A stretch of DNA of 64,000 nucleotides from Burkholderia ubonensis subsp. mesacidophila (GCF_002097715.1 NZ_CP020737.1:2046001-2110000), one strand, 5' to 3'. Positions 11,094-20,466 are shown, numbered from the stretch's first letter. Numbers and translations: made by a program. The notes: generated by a model not told the origin, from the sequence alone.

Positions 11094-12110
11094 TCAGAAG
11101 CCGCTCAGCACCAGCTTGCCGATCGCGCGCCCCGCCTCCAGCAGCCGATGCGCGCGCCGCACGTTGTCCGCGTTGATCGCCCCCAGGTGCTCGCCCAGCG
11201 TCGTGCGCAGCACGCCGTCGTCGACGAGCCGCGCCACTTCGGTCAACAGCTTGTGCTGCTCGATCATGTCCGGCGTCTCGAACATCGCGCGCGTGAACAT
11301 GAATTCCCAGTGAAACGCGGCGCTCTTCGCCTTCAGCAGCTCGACCGGCAGCGGCTTCGCATTCTCGACGATCGTGCAGATGCCCCCCTGCGGCCGGATC
11401 ACCTCGGCCGCCGCCGGGAAGTGCCGGTCGGAGTCGTTGAAGATCAGCACATAGTCGACCTGCGGGTAGCCCGCGTCGCGCAGCTGCGCGGGCAAATCGC
11501 CGAAGTGGTCGACCACCTGGTCGGCGCCGAGCCCGCGCACCCACTGCACCGATTCGGGCCGCGACGCGGTCGCGATCACGTGCAGCTTGCCGAGCGTCTT
11601 CGCAAGCTGGATCGCGATCGAGCCGACGCCGCCCGCGCCGCCGACGATCAGCACCGACTTGCCCGCGTCCGCGCCCTGCGGCGACACGCGCAGCCGGTCG
11701 AACAGCGCTTCCCACGCGGTCAGCGCGGTGAGCGGCAGCGCGGCGGCCGCCGCGAAGTCGAGCGTGCGCGGCTTCAGCGCGGCGATGCGCTCGTCGACCG
11801 CGTGGTATTCGCTGTTCGCGCCCGGCCGCGTGATGCTGCCGGCGTAGAACACCTCGTCGCCCGGCCGGAACAGCGTCACTTCCGCGCCGACCGCGACGAC
11901 CGTGCCGGCGGCGTCCCAGCCGAGCACGCGCGGCGCGGTTTCGACCTGCGGCTTCGGTGCGCGCACCTTGGTGTCGACCGGGTTCACGGAAATCGCCTCG
12001 ATCTTCACGAGCAGGTCGCGCGGGCCCGGCACGGGCTGCGGCAGCTCGACGTCGAGCAACGCCTGCGGATCGTCGATCGGCAGGTAACGGGTCAGTCCAA
12101 CGGCTTTCAT
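11094..12110 (-). CDS. Zinc-type alcohol dehydrogenase-like / quinone oxidoreductase family protein
   Basis: This encodes 338 residues of the medium-chain dehydrogenase/reductase superfamily. A GroES-like N-terminal half (ISVNPVDTKVRAP, VLGWDAAGTVVAVG) precedes a Rossmann NAD(P)H-binding half with VLIVGGAGGVGSIAIQLAK. The Cys/His zinc ligands of true alcohol dehydrogenases are absent, so this is a zinc-free quinone-reductase-like member reducing a quinone or enone. The ATG at 12110 has AAGGAG eight bases upstream. It is divergent from a LysR-type regulator, the usual arrangement for control of such a gene. The IS110 element ends exactly at its stop codon, whose last base pair belongs to the CT core; the protein is unaffected, but its native 3' flank and terminator are displaced. 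Confidence 0.88.
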   Translation of the reverse strand: MKAVGLTRYLPIDDPQALLDVELPQPVPGPRDLLVKIEAISVNPVDTKVRAPKPQVETAPRVLGWDAAGTVVAVGAEVTLFRPGDEVFYAGSITRPGANSEYHAVDERIAALKPRTLDFAAAAALPLTALTAWEALFDRLRVSPQGADAGKSVLIVGGAGGVGSIAIQLAKTLGKLHVIATASRPESVQWVRGLGADQVVDHFGDLPAQLRDAGYPQVDYVLIFNDSDRHFPAAAEVIRPQGGICTIVENAKPLPVELLKAKSAAFHWEFMFTRAMFETPDMIEQHKLLTEVARLVDDGVLRTTLGEHLGAINADNVRRAHRLLEAGRAIGKLVLSGF

Positions 12111-12201
12111 CTTGCGGCTCCTTGAAGGGGTCGATCGGACCGCGACGGCGGCCCTGTGAACCGCATCGTAGGCCGCGCGATCCTTCGCGAAAACCGCTAT
12201 A

Positions 12202-12230
12202 TTTCCTGAAACATTTTCCTGATTTTCCGA
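12202..12230. promoter_or_regulatory. Repeated TTTCCTGA motifs in the divergent promoter region
   Basis: TTTCCTGA occurs at 12202-12209 and 12215-12222, with a degenerate TTTCCGA at 12224-12230, in the 123-base space between the oxidoreductase and the LysR gene. Spacing of about one helical turn suggests an operator for the adjacent regulator. The repeats are seen; binding is inferred. Confidence 0.35.
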
Positions 12231-12233
12231 AGA

Positions 12234-13199
12234 ATGACATCCGACCCGACATCGGCTCCGGCATTGCCCCCCATTCCCGGCCCCGACAAGCCGCTCGACC
12301 TGCTCGACGTCGGCCTGTTCGTGCGCGCGGCGCTGCTCGCGAACGTGACCGCCGCCGGCCGCGAATTCGGCGTGTCCGCCGCGGTCGCGAGCGCGCGCAT
12401 CGCGCAGCTCGAACGCCAGCTCGGCGCCCGCCTGCTGCATCGCACCACGCGCCGCATCAGCCTCACGCAGGACGGTGAGGTCTTCATGGCGCGCGCCGAG
12501 GCGCTGCTCGCCGCCGCCGACGCCGCGCGCGCGTCGGTCGGCCACGGCCGCACCGAGCCGTACGGGCGCCTGAAGGTGTCGATGTCGTCGTCGTTCGGCC
12601 GCCAGCACGTCGCGCCGGTGATCCCGGCCTTCCTGCGCCGCTACCCGTCGGTGTCGCTCGACCTGCGGCTGTCCGACGAGATCGTCGACCTGGTCGACGA
12701 AGGCATCGACGTCGCGATCCGGCTCGGCGCGCTGAAGGATTCGACGCTGGTCGCGCGCAAGCTCGCCGCGAACCGCCGCGTCGTGTGCTGCTCGCCCGCC
12801 TATCTTGCCGAGCACGGCGCGCCGCGCCATCCGGCCGATCTCGCGCAGCACGAATGCGTGATCCTCGGCGACCAGCGCGACTGGTCGTTCGTCACGCCGC
12901 AGGGGCCGCTCACGGTGCGCGTCGGCGGCCGGCTCGTCGCGAGCAACGGCGAGGCGATCCGCGAAGCGCTCGTCGACGGCTTCGGGATCGCGATCAAGTC
13001 GACCTGGGACGTCGCGCCCCAATTGGCGCGCGGCGCGCTCGTCACCGTGCTCGACGACTACCCGCTCGCCGACGAGGTCGCGATCTGGGCCGTCTACCCG
13101 AGCCGCGCGCACGTGCCGCTGAAGACGCTCGCGTTCATTTCGTTTCTCGCCGGGCATTTCGGCGATCCGCCTTACTGGGATCGTGCGGATGCGCGATAG
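12234..13199 (+). CDS. LysR-type transcriptional regulator
   Basis: This encodes 321 residues. The N-terminal winged helix-turn-helix runs from about residue 24 (LDLLDVGLFVRAALLANVT) through RIAQLERQLGARLLHRTTRR, and is followed by the linker helix and a LysR substrate-binding domain with SMSSSFGRQHVAPVIPAFL and GIDVAIRLGALKDSTLVARK. This profile is that of the large subgroup often placed next to oxidoreductases. It is divergent from the oxidoreductase gene, with 123 bases between the start codons and direct repeats in that space, so it most likely controls that gene and itself. An unusual Pro-rich leader of about 20 residues precedes the HTH. The inducer is unknown. Confidence 0.9.
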   Translation: MTSDPTSAPALPPIPGPDKPLDLLDVGLFVRAALLANVTAAGREFGVSAAVASARIAQLERQLGARLLHRTTRRISLTQDGEVFMARAEALLAAADAARASVGHGRTEPYGRLKVSMSSSFGRQHVAPVIPAFLRRYPSVSLDLRLSDEIVDLVDEGIDVAIRLGALKDSTLVARKLAANRRVVCCSPAYLAEHGAPRHPADLAQHECVILGDQRDWSFVTPQGPLTVRVGGRLVASNGEAIREALVDGFGIAIKSTWDVAPQLARGALVTVLDDYPLADEVAIWAVYPSRAHVPLKTLAFISFLAGHFGDPPYWDRADAR

Positions 13200-13276
13200 A
13201 CGGCGCGTGCCTGGCCGGCACTGGCCGACCGGACGACTCCGCGCCGCCGTCCGGCACCCGGGCCGCACCGACCGGC

Positions 13277-13282
13277 TACAAT
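13277..13282 (+). promoter_or_regulatory. Possible -10 element of serB
   Basis: TACAAT stands 110 bases before the chosen serB start in otherwise GC-rich sequence; no convincing -35 accompanies it. Its position argues against starting serB at an in-frame ATG at 13281, which overlaps it. Confidence 0.35.
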
Positions 13283-13391
13283 GTCAGGTTTGCGGCGCAG
13301 CCGCCCGCCGCCGGCATCGGGCGGTCCGGTTCGGCGTCCGCAGGCAGCCACGGCTGCCCACGCATTCCATTCGCATTCCAACGTATCCGTC

Positions 13392-14237
13392 ATGACTCAG
13401 AATCTCGTCATCCAGAGCGTCGCGCCGTTGTCGGACGCACATCACAAACCGTTGCTCGCGCTGGCGCGCGGCGCCCGCATCGTGCAGATCGACGCGCACG
13501 CGCTGCGCATCGAAGATGCCAATCCAGCGCAGCGGCCCGACATCGACGTGTACTGCGGCACGCACGCGCTCGACTTCGCGTTCGTCGATGCCGGCCGCAC
13601 GCTGCACGACTTCGGGCTCGTCGTGATGGACATGGATTCGACGCTGATCACGATCGAATGCATCGACGAGATCGCGGATTTCTGCGGCTTCAAGGCGGAG
13701 GTGGCGGCAATCACCGAGGCGTCGATGCGCGGCGAGATCCGCGATTTCGACGAAAGCCTGACGCGTCGCGTCGCGCTGCTCGCCGGCCTCGACGCACAGG
13801 CGCTCGATCGCGTGTACGACGAGCGGTTGCGGCTGTCGCCGGGCGCGGAGACGATGCTCGCCGGCGCGAAGGCCGCCGGCCTGAAGACGCTGCTCGTGTC
13901 GGGGGGCTTCACGTTCTTCACCGAACGCCTGAAGATGCGGCTCGGCCTCGACTTCGCGCACGCGAACACGCTCGAAATCGTCGACGGCAAGCTGACCGGG
14001 AAAGTGATCGGCGAGATCGTCAACGCCGACGTGAAGGCGCGCATGCTGCGCGACACGTGTGCGTCGCTCGGCATCGCGCCAAGCCGCGCGATCGCGATGG
14101 GCGACGGCTCGAACGACCTGAAGATGATGGCGGAAGCCGGCCTGTCGGTCGCCTTCCGCGCGAAGCCGATCGTGCGCGACGCGGCGACGGTCGCGTTCGA
14201 TCACGTCGGCCTCGACGGCCTGCTGCGCCTGTTCTGA
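13392..14237 (+). CDS. serB: Phosphoserine phosphatase
   Basis: This encodes 281 residues. It catalyses the last step of serine synthesis, O-phosphoserine to serine. The HAD catalytic motif DMDSTLI gives nucleophile Asp80 and general acid Asp82. Motif II (LLVSGGFTFF) and motif III/IV (MGDGSNDLKMM) are intact, and the ECIDEIADF cap is typical of SerB. The N-terminal 75 residues are the shorter ACT-like extension seen in betaproteobacterial SerB. The ATG at 13392 is used because homologues begin near MTQNLV; the in-frame ATG 111 bases upstream would add a Pro/Arg-rich stretch over a likely promoter. It faces the metC-like gene, and a shared terminator hairpin separates them. Confidence 0.93.
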   Translation: MTQNLVIQSVAPLSDAHHKPLLALARGARIVQIDAHALRIEDANPAQRPDIDVYCGTHALDFAFVDAGRTLHDFGLVVMDMDSTLITIECIDEIADFCGFKAEVAAITEASMRGEIRDFDESLTRRVALLAGLDAQALDRVYDERLRLSPGAETMLAGAKAAGLKTLLVSGGFTFFTERLKMRLGLDFAHANTLEIVDGKLTGKVIGEIVNADVKARMLRDTCASLGIAPSRAIAMGDGSNDLKMMAEAGLSVAFRAKPIVRDAATVAFDHVGLDGLLRLF

Positions 14238-14240
14238 AAC

Positions 14241-14279
14241 AAAAACGCCGGCGCGACCTCAAGAAGTCACGCCGGCGTC
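14241..14279. terminator. Bidirectional terminator between serB and the metC-like gene
   Basis: A 13-bp stem with one mismatch (arms 14245-14257 and 14267-14279) lies between convergent genes. The minus strand carries CGTTTTTGTTTC after the stem, a good U-tract for the lyase gene. Confidence 0.8.
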
Positions 14280-14298
14280 CGGCCTGCCCGAGCGCCGC

Positions 14299-15480
14299 TC
14301 AGCCGAGCGTCGCCTGCATCGCGCGCTCGATGTCCGCGCGCAGGTCGGCTTCGGCCTCCAGGCCGACGTAGAACCGCACCAGCGTGCCGCGATGCGGCCA
14401 CTCCGGCCGCATCGACGCGACGTCGTACGGCATCGCGAGACTGCACGCGCCCCCCCAGCTCCAGCCGATCGCGAACAGCTCCAGCGCCTCGACGAAGCGG
14501 TCGACTTGCGCCGCGCTGTAGCGCGCGTCGAAGATCACCGAGAACAGGCCGCCCGCCCCCGTGAAATCGCGCTCGAACGACGCATGGCCCGGACAATCCG
14601 GCAACTGCGGATGCAGCACGGCCGCGATTTCCGGCCGCGCCTTCAGCCAGTGCGCGAGCGCGAGCGCGCTCTTGCTGTGCGCGTCGAAGCGCGCCTGCAT
14701 GCTCGGCAGGCTGCGCAGCACGAGCGAGCAGTCGTCGACCGACACGCCGATCCCGCAGCGCATCCGCGCGAGCTTCAGGTGTGCGTGCAGCGCCGCGTCC
14801 GCGGTGATCGTCGCGCCCATCAGCAGGTCGCTGCCGCCCGACTGGTACTTGGTCAGCGCCTGCACCGAGATGTCGACGCCGTGCTCGAACGGCTTGAACG
14901 CGAGCCCCGCCGAATACGTGTTGTCGATCGCGGTGACGACGCCGTGCTGCTTCGCGACCACCGTGATCGCCCGGACGTCCGGCACTTCCATCGTCACCGA
15001 GCCGGGCGCCTCGAGCCAGATCAGGCGCGTGTTCGGCCGGATCAGGTCCGCGATGCCGGCGCCGACGAGCGGATCGTAGAAACGCACGGTGATGCCGAAA
15101 TCCTTTGCGAGCCAGTTGCCGAAATCGGCGTTCGGGCCGTAGACGTTGTGCGGGATCAGCACGTCGTCGCCCGCCTTCACCAGGCCGAAGTAGACGTTCA
15201 TGATCGCCGCGAGACCCGACGGCTGCAGCAGCGCGTGCGTGCCGCCCTCGATCTCCGCGAGCCGCTGCGCGAGCGCGAGCGAGGTCGGCGTTGCGTGCAG
15301 CCCGTAGCGCCACTGGCTGTCCTGGCGCCAGTCGAGGTTGCGCATCGTCGCGAGGTCGGGAAACACGACCGTCGACGCGCGCGCGACCGGCGGAACGAAC
15401 GAGCGGAAGCCTTCCGGAATCACGTCGTCGGGTTGAACGATGCGGGTTTGCAGTGCGCGTTTGGGAGTGGATGCAGTCAT
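14299..15480 (-). CDS. metC: Cystathionine beta-lyase (PLP, Cys/Met metabolism family)
   Basis: This encodes 393 residues. The fold-type I PLP blocks of the Cys/Met metabolism family are present: LLQPSGLAAIMNVYFGL for phosphate and ring contacts, TAIDNTYSAG with the ring Asp, and ALTKYQSGGSDLLMG with the Schiff-base Lys211. Sequence blocks such as IGVSVDDCSLVLRSL and FAIGWSWGGACSL match the MetC branch rather than MetB or MetZ. The product should split cystathionine to homocysteine, pyruvate and ammonia, although other C-S lyase substrates are possible. ATG 15480 fits the usual N-terminus; the in-frame upstream extension has no start with a ribosome site. Confidence 0.85.
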   Translation of the reverse strand: MTASTPKRALQTRIVQPDDVIPEGFRSFVPPVARASTVVFPDLATMRNLDWRQDSQWRYGLHATPTSLALAQRLAEIEGGTHALLQPSGLAAIMNVYFGLVKAGDDVLIPHNVYGPNADFGNWLAKDFGITVRFYDPLVGAGIADLIRPNTRLIWLEAPGSVTMEVPDVRAITVVAKQHGVVTAIDNTYSAGLAFKPFEHGVDISVQALTKYQSGGSDLLMGATITADAALHAHLKLARMRCGIGVSVDDCSLVLRSLPSMQARFDAHSKSALALAHWLKARPEIAAVLHPQLPDCPGHASFERDFTGAGGLFSVIFDARYSAAQVDRFVEALELFAIGWSWGGACSLAMPYDVASMRPEWPHRGTLVRFYVGLEAEADLRADIERAMQATLG

Positions 15481-15594
15481 GGCGATGAGGCCGGAAGAAA
15501 GCCGAACGGTTGCTGAACAGACCGCCAGCATAGTCAAAACGGCCGCGCTTGGCCCGGTACAATGCGCGCCGCGCACACCGAGCCAGCGCGGGGC

Positions 15595-16161
15595 TCAGTC
15601 GTCGGCGCGCAGGTCGACGACGCCGCCGACCGTCTCGATTTCCTGCACGCGGCCGTCGCGCACCTGCAGCGCCGCGCGCGACCCGCGCGCCGGCCGCAGC
15701 ACGACCGGCTGCGGATCCGATTCATCCGAGTTCATCCGGTCCGCCTTCAGGCCACCGGACGCGTCGAAGCGGCCGATCCACACGCCGGTGATGTTGGTGC
15801 CGTCGTTCGATTCCTCGATTTCGAGCGTATCGCCGTCGCGGTCGCCGGCCAGCAGGATCACTTCGCCCGTGTCGGCGAACTGGTACTCGCCGTGCACGCC
15901 CTCTTCGTTCTCCTTCGGACCGAGACGCACGACGATCGGCCGGCCGCCGAGCGTGCCTTCGTAGCGCGGCAGGCGGGCGAACTCGGGATTCGGCTTGAGC
16001 GGCCGCGCGGGGGCGGAGTCGTCCCGCTGCAGGTCCTGTTGCGGGTCCTGCTGCGCGTCCGGCGCGATGACGTGCGCCGCGAATGCATGCGGCGTCGCCA
16101 TGCCCGCCGCCAGCGCGCATGCGACGACGAGTGCCCGTTGCCATCCCGAATATCGACCCAC
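15595..16161 (-). CDS. Secreted protein of unknown function
   Basis: This encodes 188 residues with a GTG start at 16161 and a GGAG motif nine bases upstream. A signal peptide (ALVVACALAAGMATPHAFA) is followed by a Gln/Asp-rich segment and a compact domain with alternating charged strands (GRPIVVRLGPKENEEGVHGEYQF, then VILLAGDRDGDTLEIEES). That pattern suggests a small beta-barrel of the kind found in periplasmic binding or inhibitor proteins, but I cannot name the family. It lies 19 bases downstream of bktB on the same strand, so it is probably cotranscribed with it. No Cys is visible in the mature part. Confidence 0.75.
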   Translation of the reverse strand: MGRYSGWQRALVVACALAAGMATPHAFAAHVIAPDAQQDPQQDLQRDDSAPARPLKPNPEFARLPRYEGTLGGRPIVVRLGPKENEEGVHGEYQFADTGEVILLAGDRDGDTLEIEESNDGTNITGVWIGRFDASGGLKADRMNSDESDPQPVVLRPARGSRAALQVRDGRVQEIETVGGVVDLRADD

Positions 16162-16180
16162 CTTGTGTTGCTCCTTGCTC

Positions 16181-17371
16181 TCAGATTCGCTCGAAAATCG
16201 CGGCGATGCCCTGCCCGCCGCCGATGCACATCGTCACGAGCGCGTAACGGCCGCCGATGCGCTGCAGTTCGTACAGCGCCTTGACGGCAATCAGCGCGCC
16301 CGTCGCGCCGATCGGGTGACCGAGCGAAATGCCCGACCCGTTCGGATTCACCTTCGCCGGGTCCAGCCCCAGCGCCTTCGTCACCGCGCAGGCCTGTGCG
16401 GCGAATGCCTCGTTTGCCTCGATCACGTCGAGATCCGCGACCGTCAGCCCCGCGCGCTCGAGCACCTTGCGCGTTGCCGGCACCGGGCCGATTCCCATGT
16501 ACGCGGGATCGACGCCTGCGTGCGCATACGCGACGAGACGCGCGAGCGGCCGTGCGCCGCGCTTCTCGGCCACGCTGCGCTCCATCAGCAGCACCGCGGC
16601 GGCCGCGTCGTTGATGCCCGACGCATTGCCGGCCGTCACCGTGCCGTTTTCCTTGACGAACACCGGGCGCAGCTTCGTGAAGTCGTCGGCGCTCGCGTCG
16701 TGCCGCACGTGCTCGTCGCGGTCGAACATGACCGGCGTGCCCTTCTTCGAGCCGATCAGCTCGACCGGCAGGATCTGGTCCTTGAAGTAGCCGGCCTGCG
16801 CCGCATGCGACGCGCGCCGGTGAGATTCGAGCGCCAGCGCGTCCTGCTCGTCGCGCGAGATTCCGTATTTCGCCGCGACGTTCTCCGCCGTCACGCCCAT
16901 GTGGATCGTCTGGAACGGATCGTTCAGCGCGCCGACCATCATGTCGACCGCGCGCATGTCGCCCATCCGCTGGCCGAACCGCGCGGCCGGCATCGAATAC
17001 GGCGCGCGGCTCATGTTTTCCGCGCCGCCGGCGATCGCAACGTCCGCATCGCCGAGCAGCACGCCCTGCGCGGCCGACACGATCGCCTGCAGGCCCGAGC
17101 CGCACAGCCGGTTGACGGTGAGCGCGGGCGTGTGCTGCGCGACGCCGCCGTCGATCGCGGCGACCCGCGCGAGGTACATGTCCTTCGGCTCGGTATGCAC
17201 GACGTTGCCGAACACCACGTGGCCGACCTCGTCGCCCGACACCTGCGCGCGCTGCAGCACTTCGCGCACGACCTTCGCGCCCAGTTCGGTCGGCGGGAAA
17301 TCCTTCAGGCTGCCGCCGAAATCGCCGATCGCGGTCCGCACGCCGCTCACCACCACCACTTCACGCTGCAT
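16181..17371 (-). CDS. bktB: Beta-ketothiolase BktB
   Basis: This encodes 396 residues. It is a thiolase II that condenses acyl-CoAs to beta-ketoacyl-CoAs. The active site is complete: nucleophile Cys90 (VNRLCGSG), His352 (GHPIGATG) and Cys382 (CIGGGQG). Long blocks follow Cupriavidus necator BktB closely, for example GNVVHTEPKDMYL and KALGLDPAKVNPNGSG. BktB there accepts longer substrates (for hydroxyvalerate) than PhaA. It is physically close to the pha cluster, but rimO, a sugar kinase and an accessory islet lie between. It is followed by a secreted-protein gene 19 bases on. Confidence 0.9.
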   Translation of the reverse strand: MQREVVVVSGVRTAIGDFGGSLKDFPPTELGAKVVREVLQRAQVSGDEVGHVVFGNVVHTEPKDMYLARVAAIDGGVAQHTPALTVNRLCGSGLQAIVSAAQGVLLGDADVAIAGGAENMSRAPYSMPAARFGQRMGDMRAVDMMVGALNDPFQTIHMGVTAENVAAKYGISRDEQDALALESHRRASHAAQAGYFKDQILPVELIGSKKGTPVMFDRDEHVRHDASADDFTKLRPVFVKENGTVTAGNASGINDAAAAVLLMERSVAEKRGARPLARLVAYAHAGVDPAYMGIGPVPATRKVLERAGLTVADLDVIEANEAFAAQACAVTKALGLDPAKVNPNGSGISLGHPIGATGALIAVKALYELQRIGGRYALVTMCIGGGQGIAAIFERI

Positions 17372-17429
17372 GCTGCCTCCTCATCCCCTGTCCGAATGAA
17401 ACAACCATGTGGCGCGGCCGGCGTGCGCG

Positions 17430-18356
17430 TCAGCCCTGCATGAAGCGCTCCACCGCGTCGCGCCGCGGAATCGGCGCGACCGCGCCGTAGCCCGTCGTCG
17501 ACAGCGCCGCCGCCGCGTTCGCGTAGCGCGCCGCCGTGAACGGATCGTCGCCCGCGACGATCCGCGCGACGAACGCGCCGCCGAAGCAGTCGCCCGCGCC
17601 CGTCGCGTCGATCGCGTCGACCGTGAAGCCCGGCACGACGCGCCGTTCGTGCGGCGTCGCAACATACGCGCCGTCCTTGCCGAGCTTCAGCGCGACGACC
17701 TGCGGCCCGAGTTCGAGCATCGCGTCGACGATCGCATCGCGGTCGTCCGCGCCTGTGATCGCCGTGACATCCTCCCAGCTCGGCAGGCAGATGTCCGTCT
17801 GGCGCAGCGCCTCGCGCATCACCGCGCGGGCGCGCGGCAGCGGCCACAGCTTCAGGCGCAGGTTCGTGTCGAAGCTGACCTTCGCGCCGTGCTTGCGCGC
17901 ATGCTCGATCGCCGCGAACGCGGCGTCGCACGCAGCCGTGCCGATCGCGAGGCTGATGCCCGACAGGTGCACCGCCTTCGCGGCGGCGAGCGCGTCGAGC
18001 GGCAGGTCGCCGGTCGCGTAGCGGCTCGCGGCCGAGCCGGCGCGCAGGTAGTCGAACTGATGGCCGTTCGGGCCGTGCGTGACGAAGTACACGCCGGTCG
18101 GCGCCGCATGGTCGATGCGCACATACGTCGTGTCGACGCCCTCACTGCGCCACAGGTCGCTCAGCAGCCGGCCGAACGGGTCGTCGCCGACTGCCGACAC
18201 GAAGCCCGCCGACGCGCCCTGGCGCGCTGCCGCGATGCAGAAGTTCGACGTGTCGCCGCCGAAGCCCTGCAGGAATTCGGGACGGCCCGGCTGCGACTGG
18301 TTGAATTCGACCATCGCCTCGCCGAGCGCGAGAATCTCCGGAAACGGCGCCGCCAT
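17430..18356 (-). CDS. kdgK: PfkB-family sugar kinase, probably 2-keto-3-deoxygluconate kinase
   Basis: This encodes 308 residues of the ribokinase fold. The N-terminal FLQGFGGDTSNFCIAAARQG substrate block is typical of KDG kinases, and the C-terminal DATGAGDCFGGAF carries the catalytic Asp and anion hole. The product would phosphorylate KDG to KDPG and so feed the Entner-Doudoroff aldolase. It begins 3 bases after the rimO stop, so its ribosome-binding site lies in rimO and the two are cotranscribed, an arrangement without obvious metabolic logic. Fructokinase or another PfkB activity cannot be excluded from sequence alone. Confidence 0.8.
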   Translation of the reverse strand: MAAPFPEILALGEAMVEFNQSQPGRPEFLQGFGGDTSNFCIAAARQGASAGFVSAVGDDPFGRLLSDLWRSEGVDTTYVRIDHAAPTGVYFVTHGPNGHQFDYLRAGSAASRYATGDLPLDALAAAKAVHLSGISLAIGTAACDAAFAAIEHARKHGAKVSFDTNLRLKLWPLPRARAVMREALRQTDICLPSWEDVTAITGADDRDAIVDAMLELGPQVVALKLGKDGAYVATPHERRVVPGFTVDAIDATGAGDCFGGAFVARIVAGDDPFTAARYANAAAALSTTGYGAVAPIPRRDAVERFMQG

Positions 18357-18359
18357 CGC

Positions 18360-19721
18360 TTACACCTCGCCCCACAGATCGTGACCGTCGGCGCCCGTGA
18401 TCTTCACGGACACGAAATCGCCGACCTTGTAGCGCTTCGACGCCTTCTGCGCCGGCTCGACGTAGACGACGCCGTCGATTTCCGGCGCATCCGCCGCCGT
18501 GCGGCCGATGCCGCCTTCGTCGCTCACTTCGTCGATCAGCACCTTCAGCGTCTTGCCGACCTTGCGCTCGATGCGCTTCGCCGACACCTCCTCGGCCACT
18601 TCCATGAAGCGCGCGCGACGCTCCTCGCGCACGTCGTCGGGCAGCGCGCCGTCCAGCTCGTTCGCCGTCGCACCCTCGACCGGCGAATACGCGAAGCAGC
18701 CGACACGGTCGAGTTCCGCCTCGCGGATGAAGTCGAGCAGCGTCTCGAACTGTTCCTCGGTCTCGCCGGGGAAACCCGCGATGAACGTGCTGCGGATCGT
18801 CAGGTCCGGGCAGAGCTCGCGCCACTTCTGCACGCGCTCGAGCACCTTCTCGGCGTTCGCCGGGCGCTTCATGCGCTTCAGCACTTCCGGATGCGCGTGC
18901 TGGAACGGCACGTCGAGGTACGGCAGCACGTGGCCCTTGAACGGACCTTCGGCCATCAGCGGAATGACTTCATCGACGCTCGGATACGGATACACGTAGT
19001 GCAGGCGCACCCACGCGCCGTACTGCGCCGCGAGTTCGCCGAGCGCGGCGACCAGGTCGGTCATGCGCGTCTTGATCGGCTTGCCGTTCCAGAAGCCCGT
19101 GCGATATTTGACGTCGACGCCGTACGCGCTCGTGTCCTGCGAGATCACGAGCAGTTCCTTGACGCCGGACTTGAACAGGTTTTCCGCTTCGAGCATCACT
19201 TCGGCGACCGGGCGCGACACGAGGTCGCCGCGCATCGACGGGATGATGCAGAACGTGCAGCGGTGGTTGCAGCCTTCGGAAATCTTCAGGTACGCGTAGT
19301 GGCGCGGCGTGAGCTTGATGCCGGCCGCGGGCACGAGGTCGACGAACGGATCGTGCGGCTTCGGCAGGTGCGAATGGACCGCCTGCATCACCTCGCCGAC
19401 CGCGTGCGGGCCGGTGACCGCGAGCACCTTCGGATGCACCTCCTCGATCAGGCCCGAGCCGCTTGCGCTCTTCTTCGCGCCGAGACAGCCGGTGACGATC
19501 ACCTTGCCGTTTTCGGTCAGCGCCTCGCCGATCGCGTCGAGGCTCTCCTGCACGGCTTCGTCGATGAAGCCGCAGGTGTTGACAACGACGAGATCTGCGC
19601 CGTCGTAGGTGCCGGAGATTTCATAGCCTTCGGCGCGCAGCTGGGTGATGATTTGTTCGGAGTCGACCAGCGCTTTCGGGCAGCCGAGCGAAACGAAGCC
19701 TACTTTCGGGGATTGAGACAT
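18360..19721 (-). CDS. rimO: Ribosomal protein S12 methylthiotransferase RimO
   Basis: This encodes 453 residues. It adds a methylthio group to an aspartate of ribosomal protein S12. The UPF0004 domain at the N-terminus has its three Fe-S Cys in [25 protein letters not shown] and VTGCLGAK. The radical-SAM core has [13 protein letters not shown], and a C-terminal TRAM domain ends the protein. ATG 19721 is chosen because homologues begin at this point; the in-frame upstream residues are not conserved in type. It is the first gene of rimO-kdgK and borders the AT-rich islet on its upstream side. Confidence 0.95.
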   Translation of the reverse strand: MSQSPKVGFVSLGCPKALVDSEQIITQLRAEGYEISGTYDGADLVVVNTCGFIDEAVQESLDAIGEALTENGKVIVTGCLGAKKSASGSGLIEEVHPKVLAVTGPHAVGEVMQAVHSHLPKPHDPFVDLVPAAGIKLTPRHYAYLKISEGCNHRCTFCIIPSMRGDLVSRPVAEVMLEAENLFKSGVKELLVISQDTSAYGVDVKYRTGFWNGKPIKTRMTDLVAALGELAAQYGAWVRLHYVYPYPSVDEVIPLMAEGPFKGHVLPYLDVPFQHAHPEVLKRMKRPANAEKVLERVQKWRELCPDLTIRSTFIAGFPGETEEQFETLLDFIREAELDRVGCFAYSPVEGATANELDGALPDDVREERRARFMEVAEEVSAKRIERKVGKTLKVLIDEVSDEGGIGRTAADAPEIDGVVYVEPAQKASKRYKVGDFVSVKITGADGHDLWGEV

Positions 19722-20107
19722 CTGGAATGTGGGGCGTGGCAGCAAAAACGAGAGTTTACAGCCATTTAGGGTTCGGCGAGCCAAAATGAGCAGGTGGCGG
19801 CGGCATGGACCGGCGGCTTGAGTACGCCGATCGATGGGCGGTCGACCACGGACTGGAAATTGATGTGGCCCTGCCAGATCATCGACGCCGGCGCTTCTGC
19901 CCCGACGTCGAATTCAAGGTCGATCCAAGCAATTTGATGCTACGGAGTGACCTGCCCTGCTTTTTGATCACGGCGAGGCACCAGCGGGCATGCATCAGCG
20001 CAGCGCGAACTCGCGATCCAGTTTGTCGGCGAGCACCGAGAAGTTGACTCGCTCGAACACCACCTTGCTGCATCAGCCGCAAAAGCCGCCGCAGCATGTC
20101 AAACCTT

Positions 20108-20206
20108 TTACTTCCCGATCATTTCGTCAGCCGGATACAACTGCGGCATCGTGCACGCGGCCTCGACGTTCTTCGTGTGCAGCCAGTCGCCGTAGTCAGA
20201 TTCAGC
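20108..20206 (-). pseudogene. Short coding remnant, possibly of a SRAP (YedK/HMCES) protein
   Basis: Thirty-two codons read ESDYGDWLHTKNVEA and then QLYPADEM, a pattern like the C-terminal WL...A...L..YPA.EM part of SRAP-domain proteins. A stop lies directly before the segment and another after it, so it is a fragment only. Between 19722 and 20107 there are short open stretches on the minus strand that I could not assign; this whole stretch looks like gene debris upstream of rimO. The family suggestion is from memory of the motif and is weak. Confidence 0.3.
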
Positions 20207-20466
20207 TCAATCCACAAATATTCAACAAAAGCAACGAGCATTTTAATTTACCCCCCCAAACAAACCCGACCTCAGACAATCAAACGCAGCCGCCACTCGA
20301 AAAATCCGCCTTGACCGGACGTTTACATCCCAACATCCACGACCTACCATCAAAATTCCAATGCGAACTTGATCGGACATTTCCACGTCCCGCACTTCTT
20401 GATCGCCTTGGTTTAAGCCGCCATGAATATGGAACAATGAATACCTTATTCACATTGGAGGAAATA

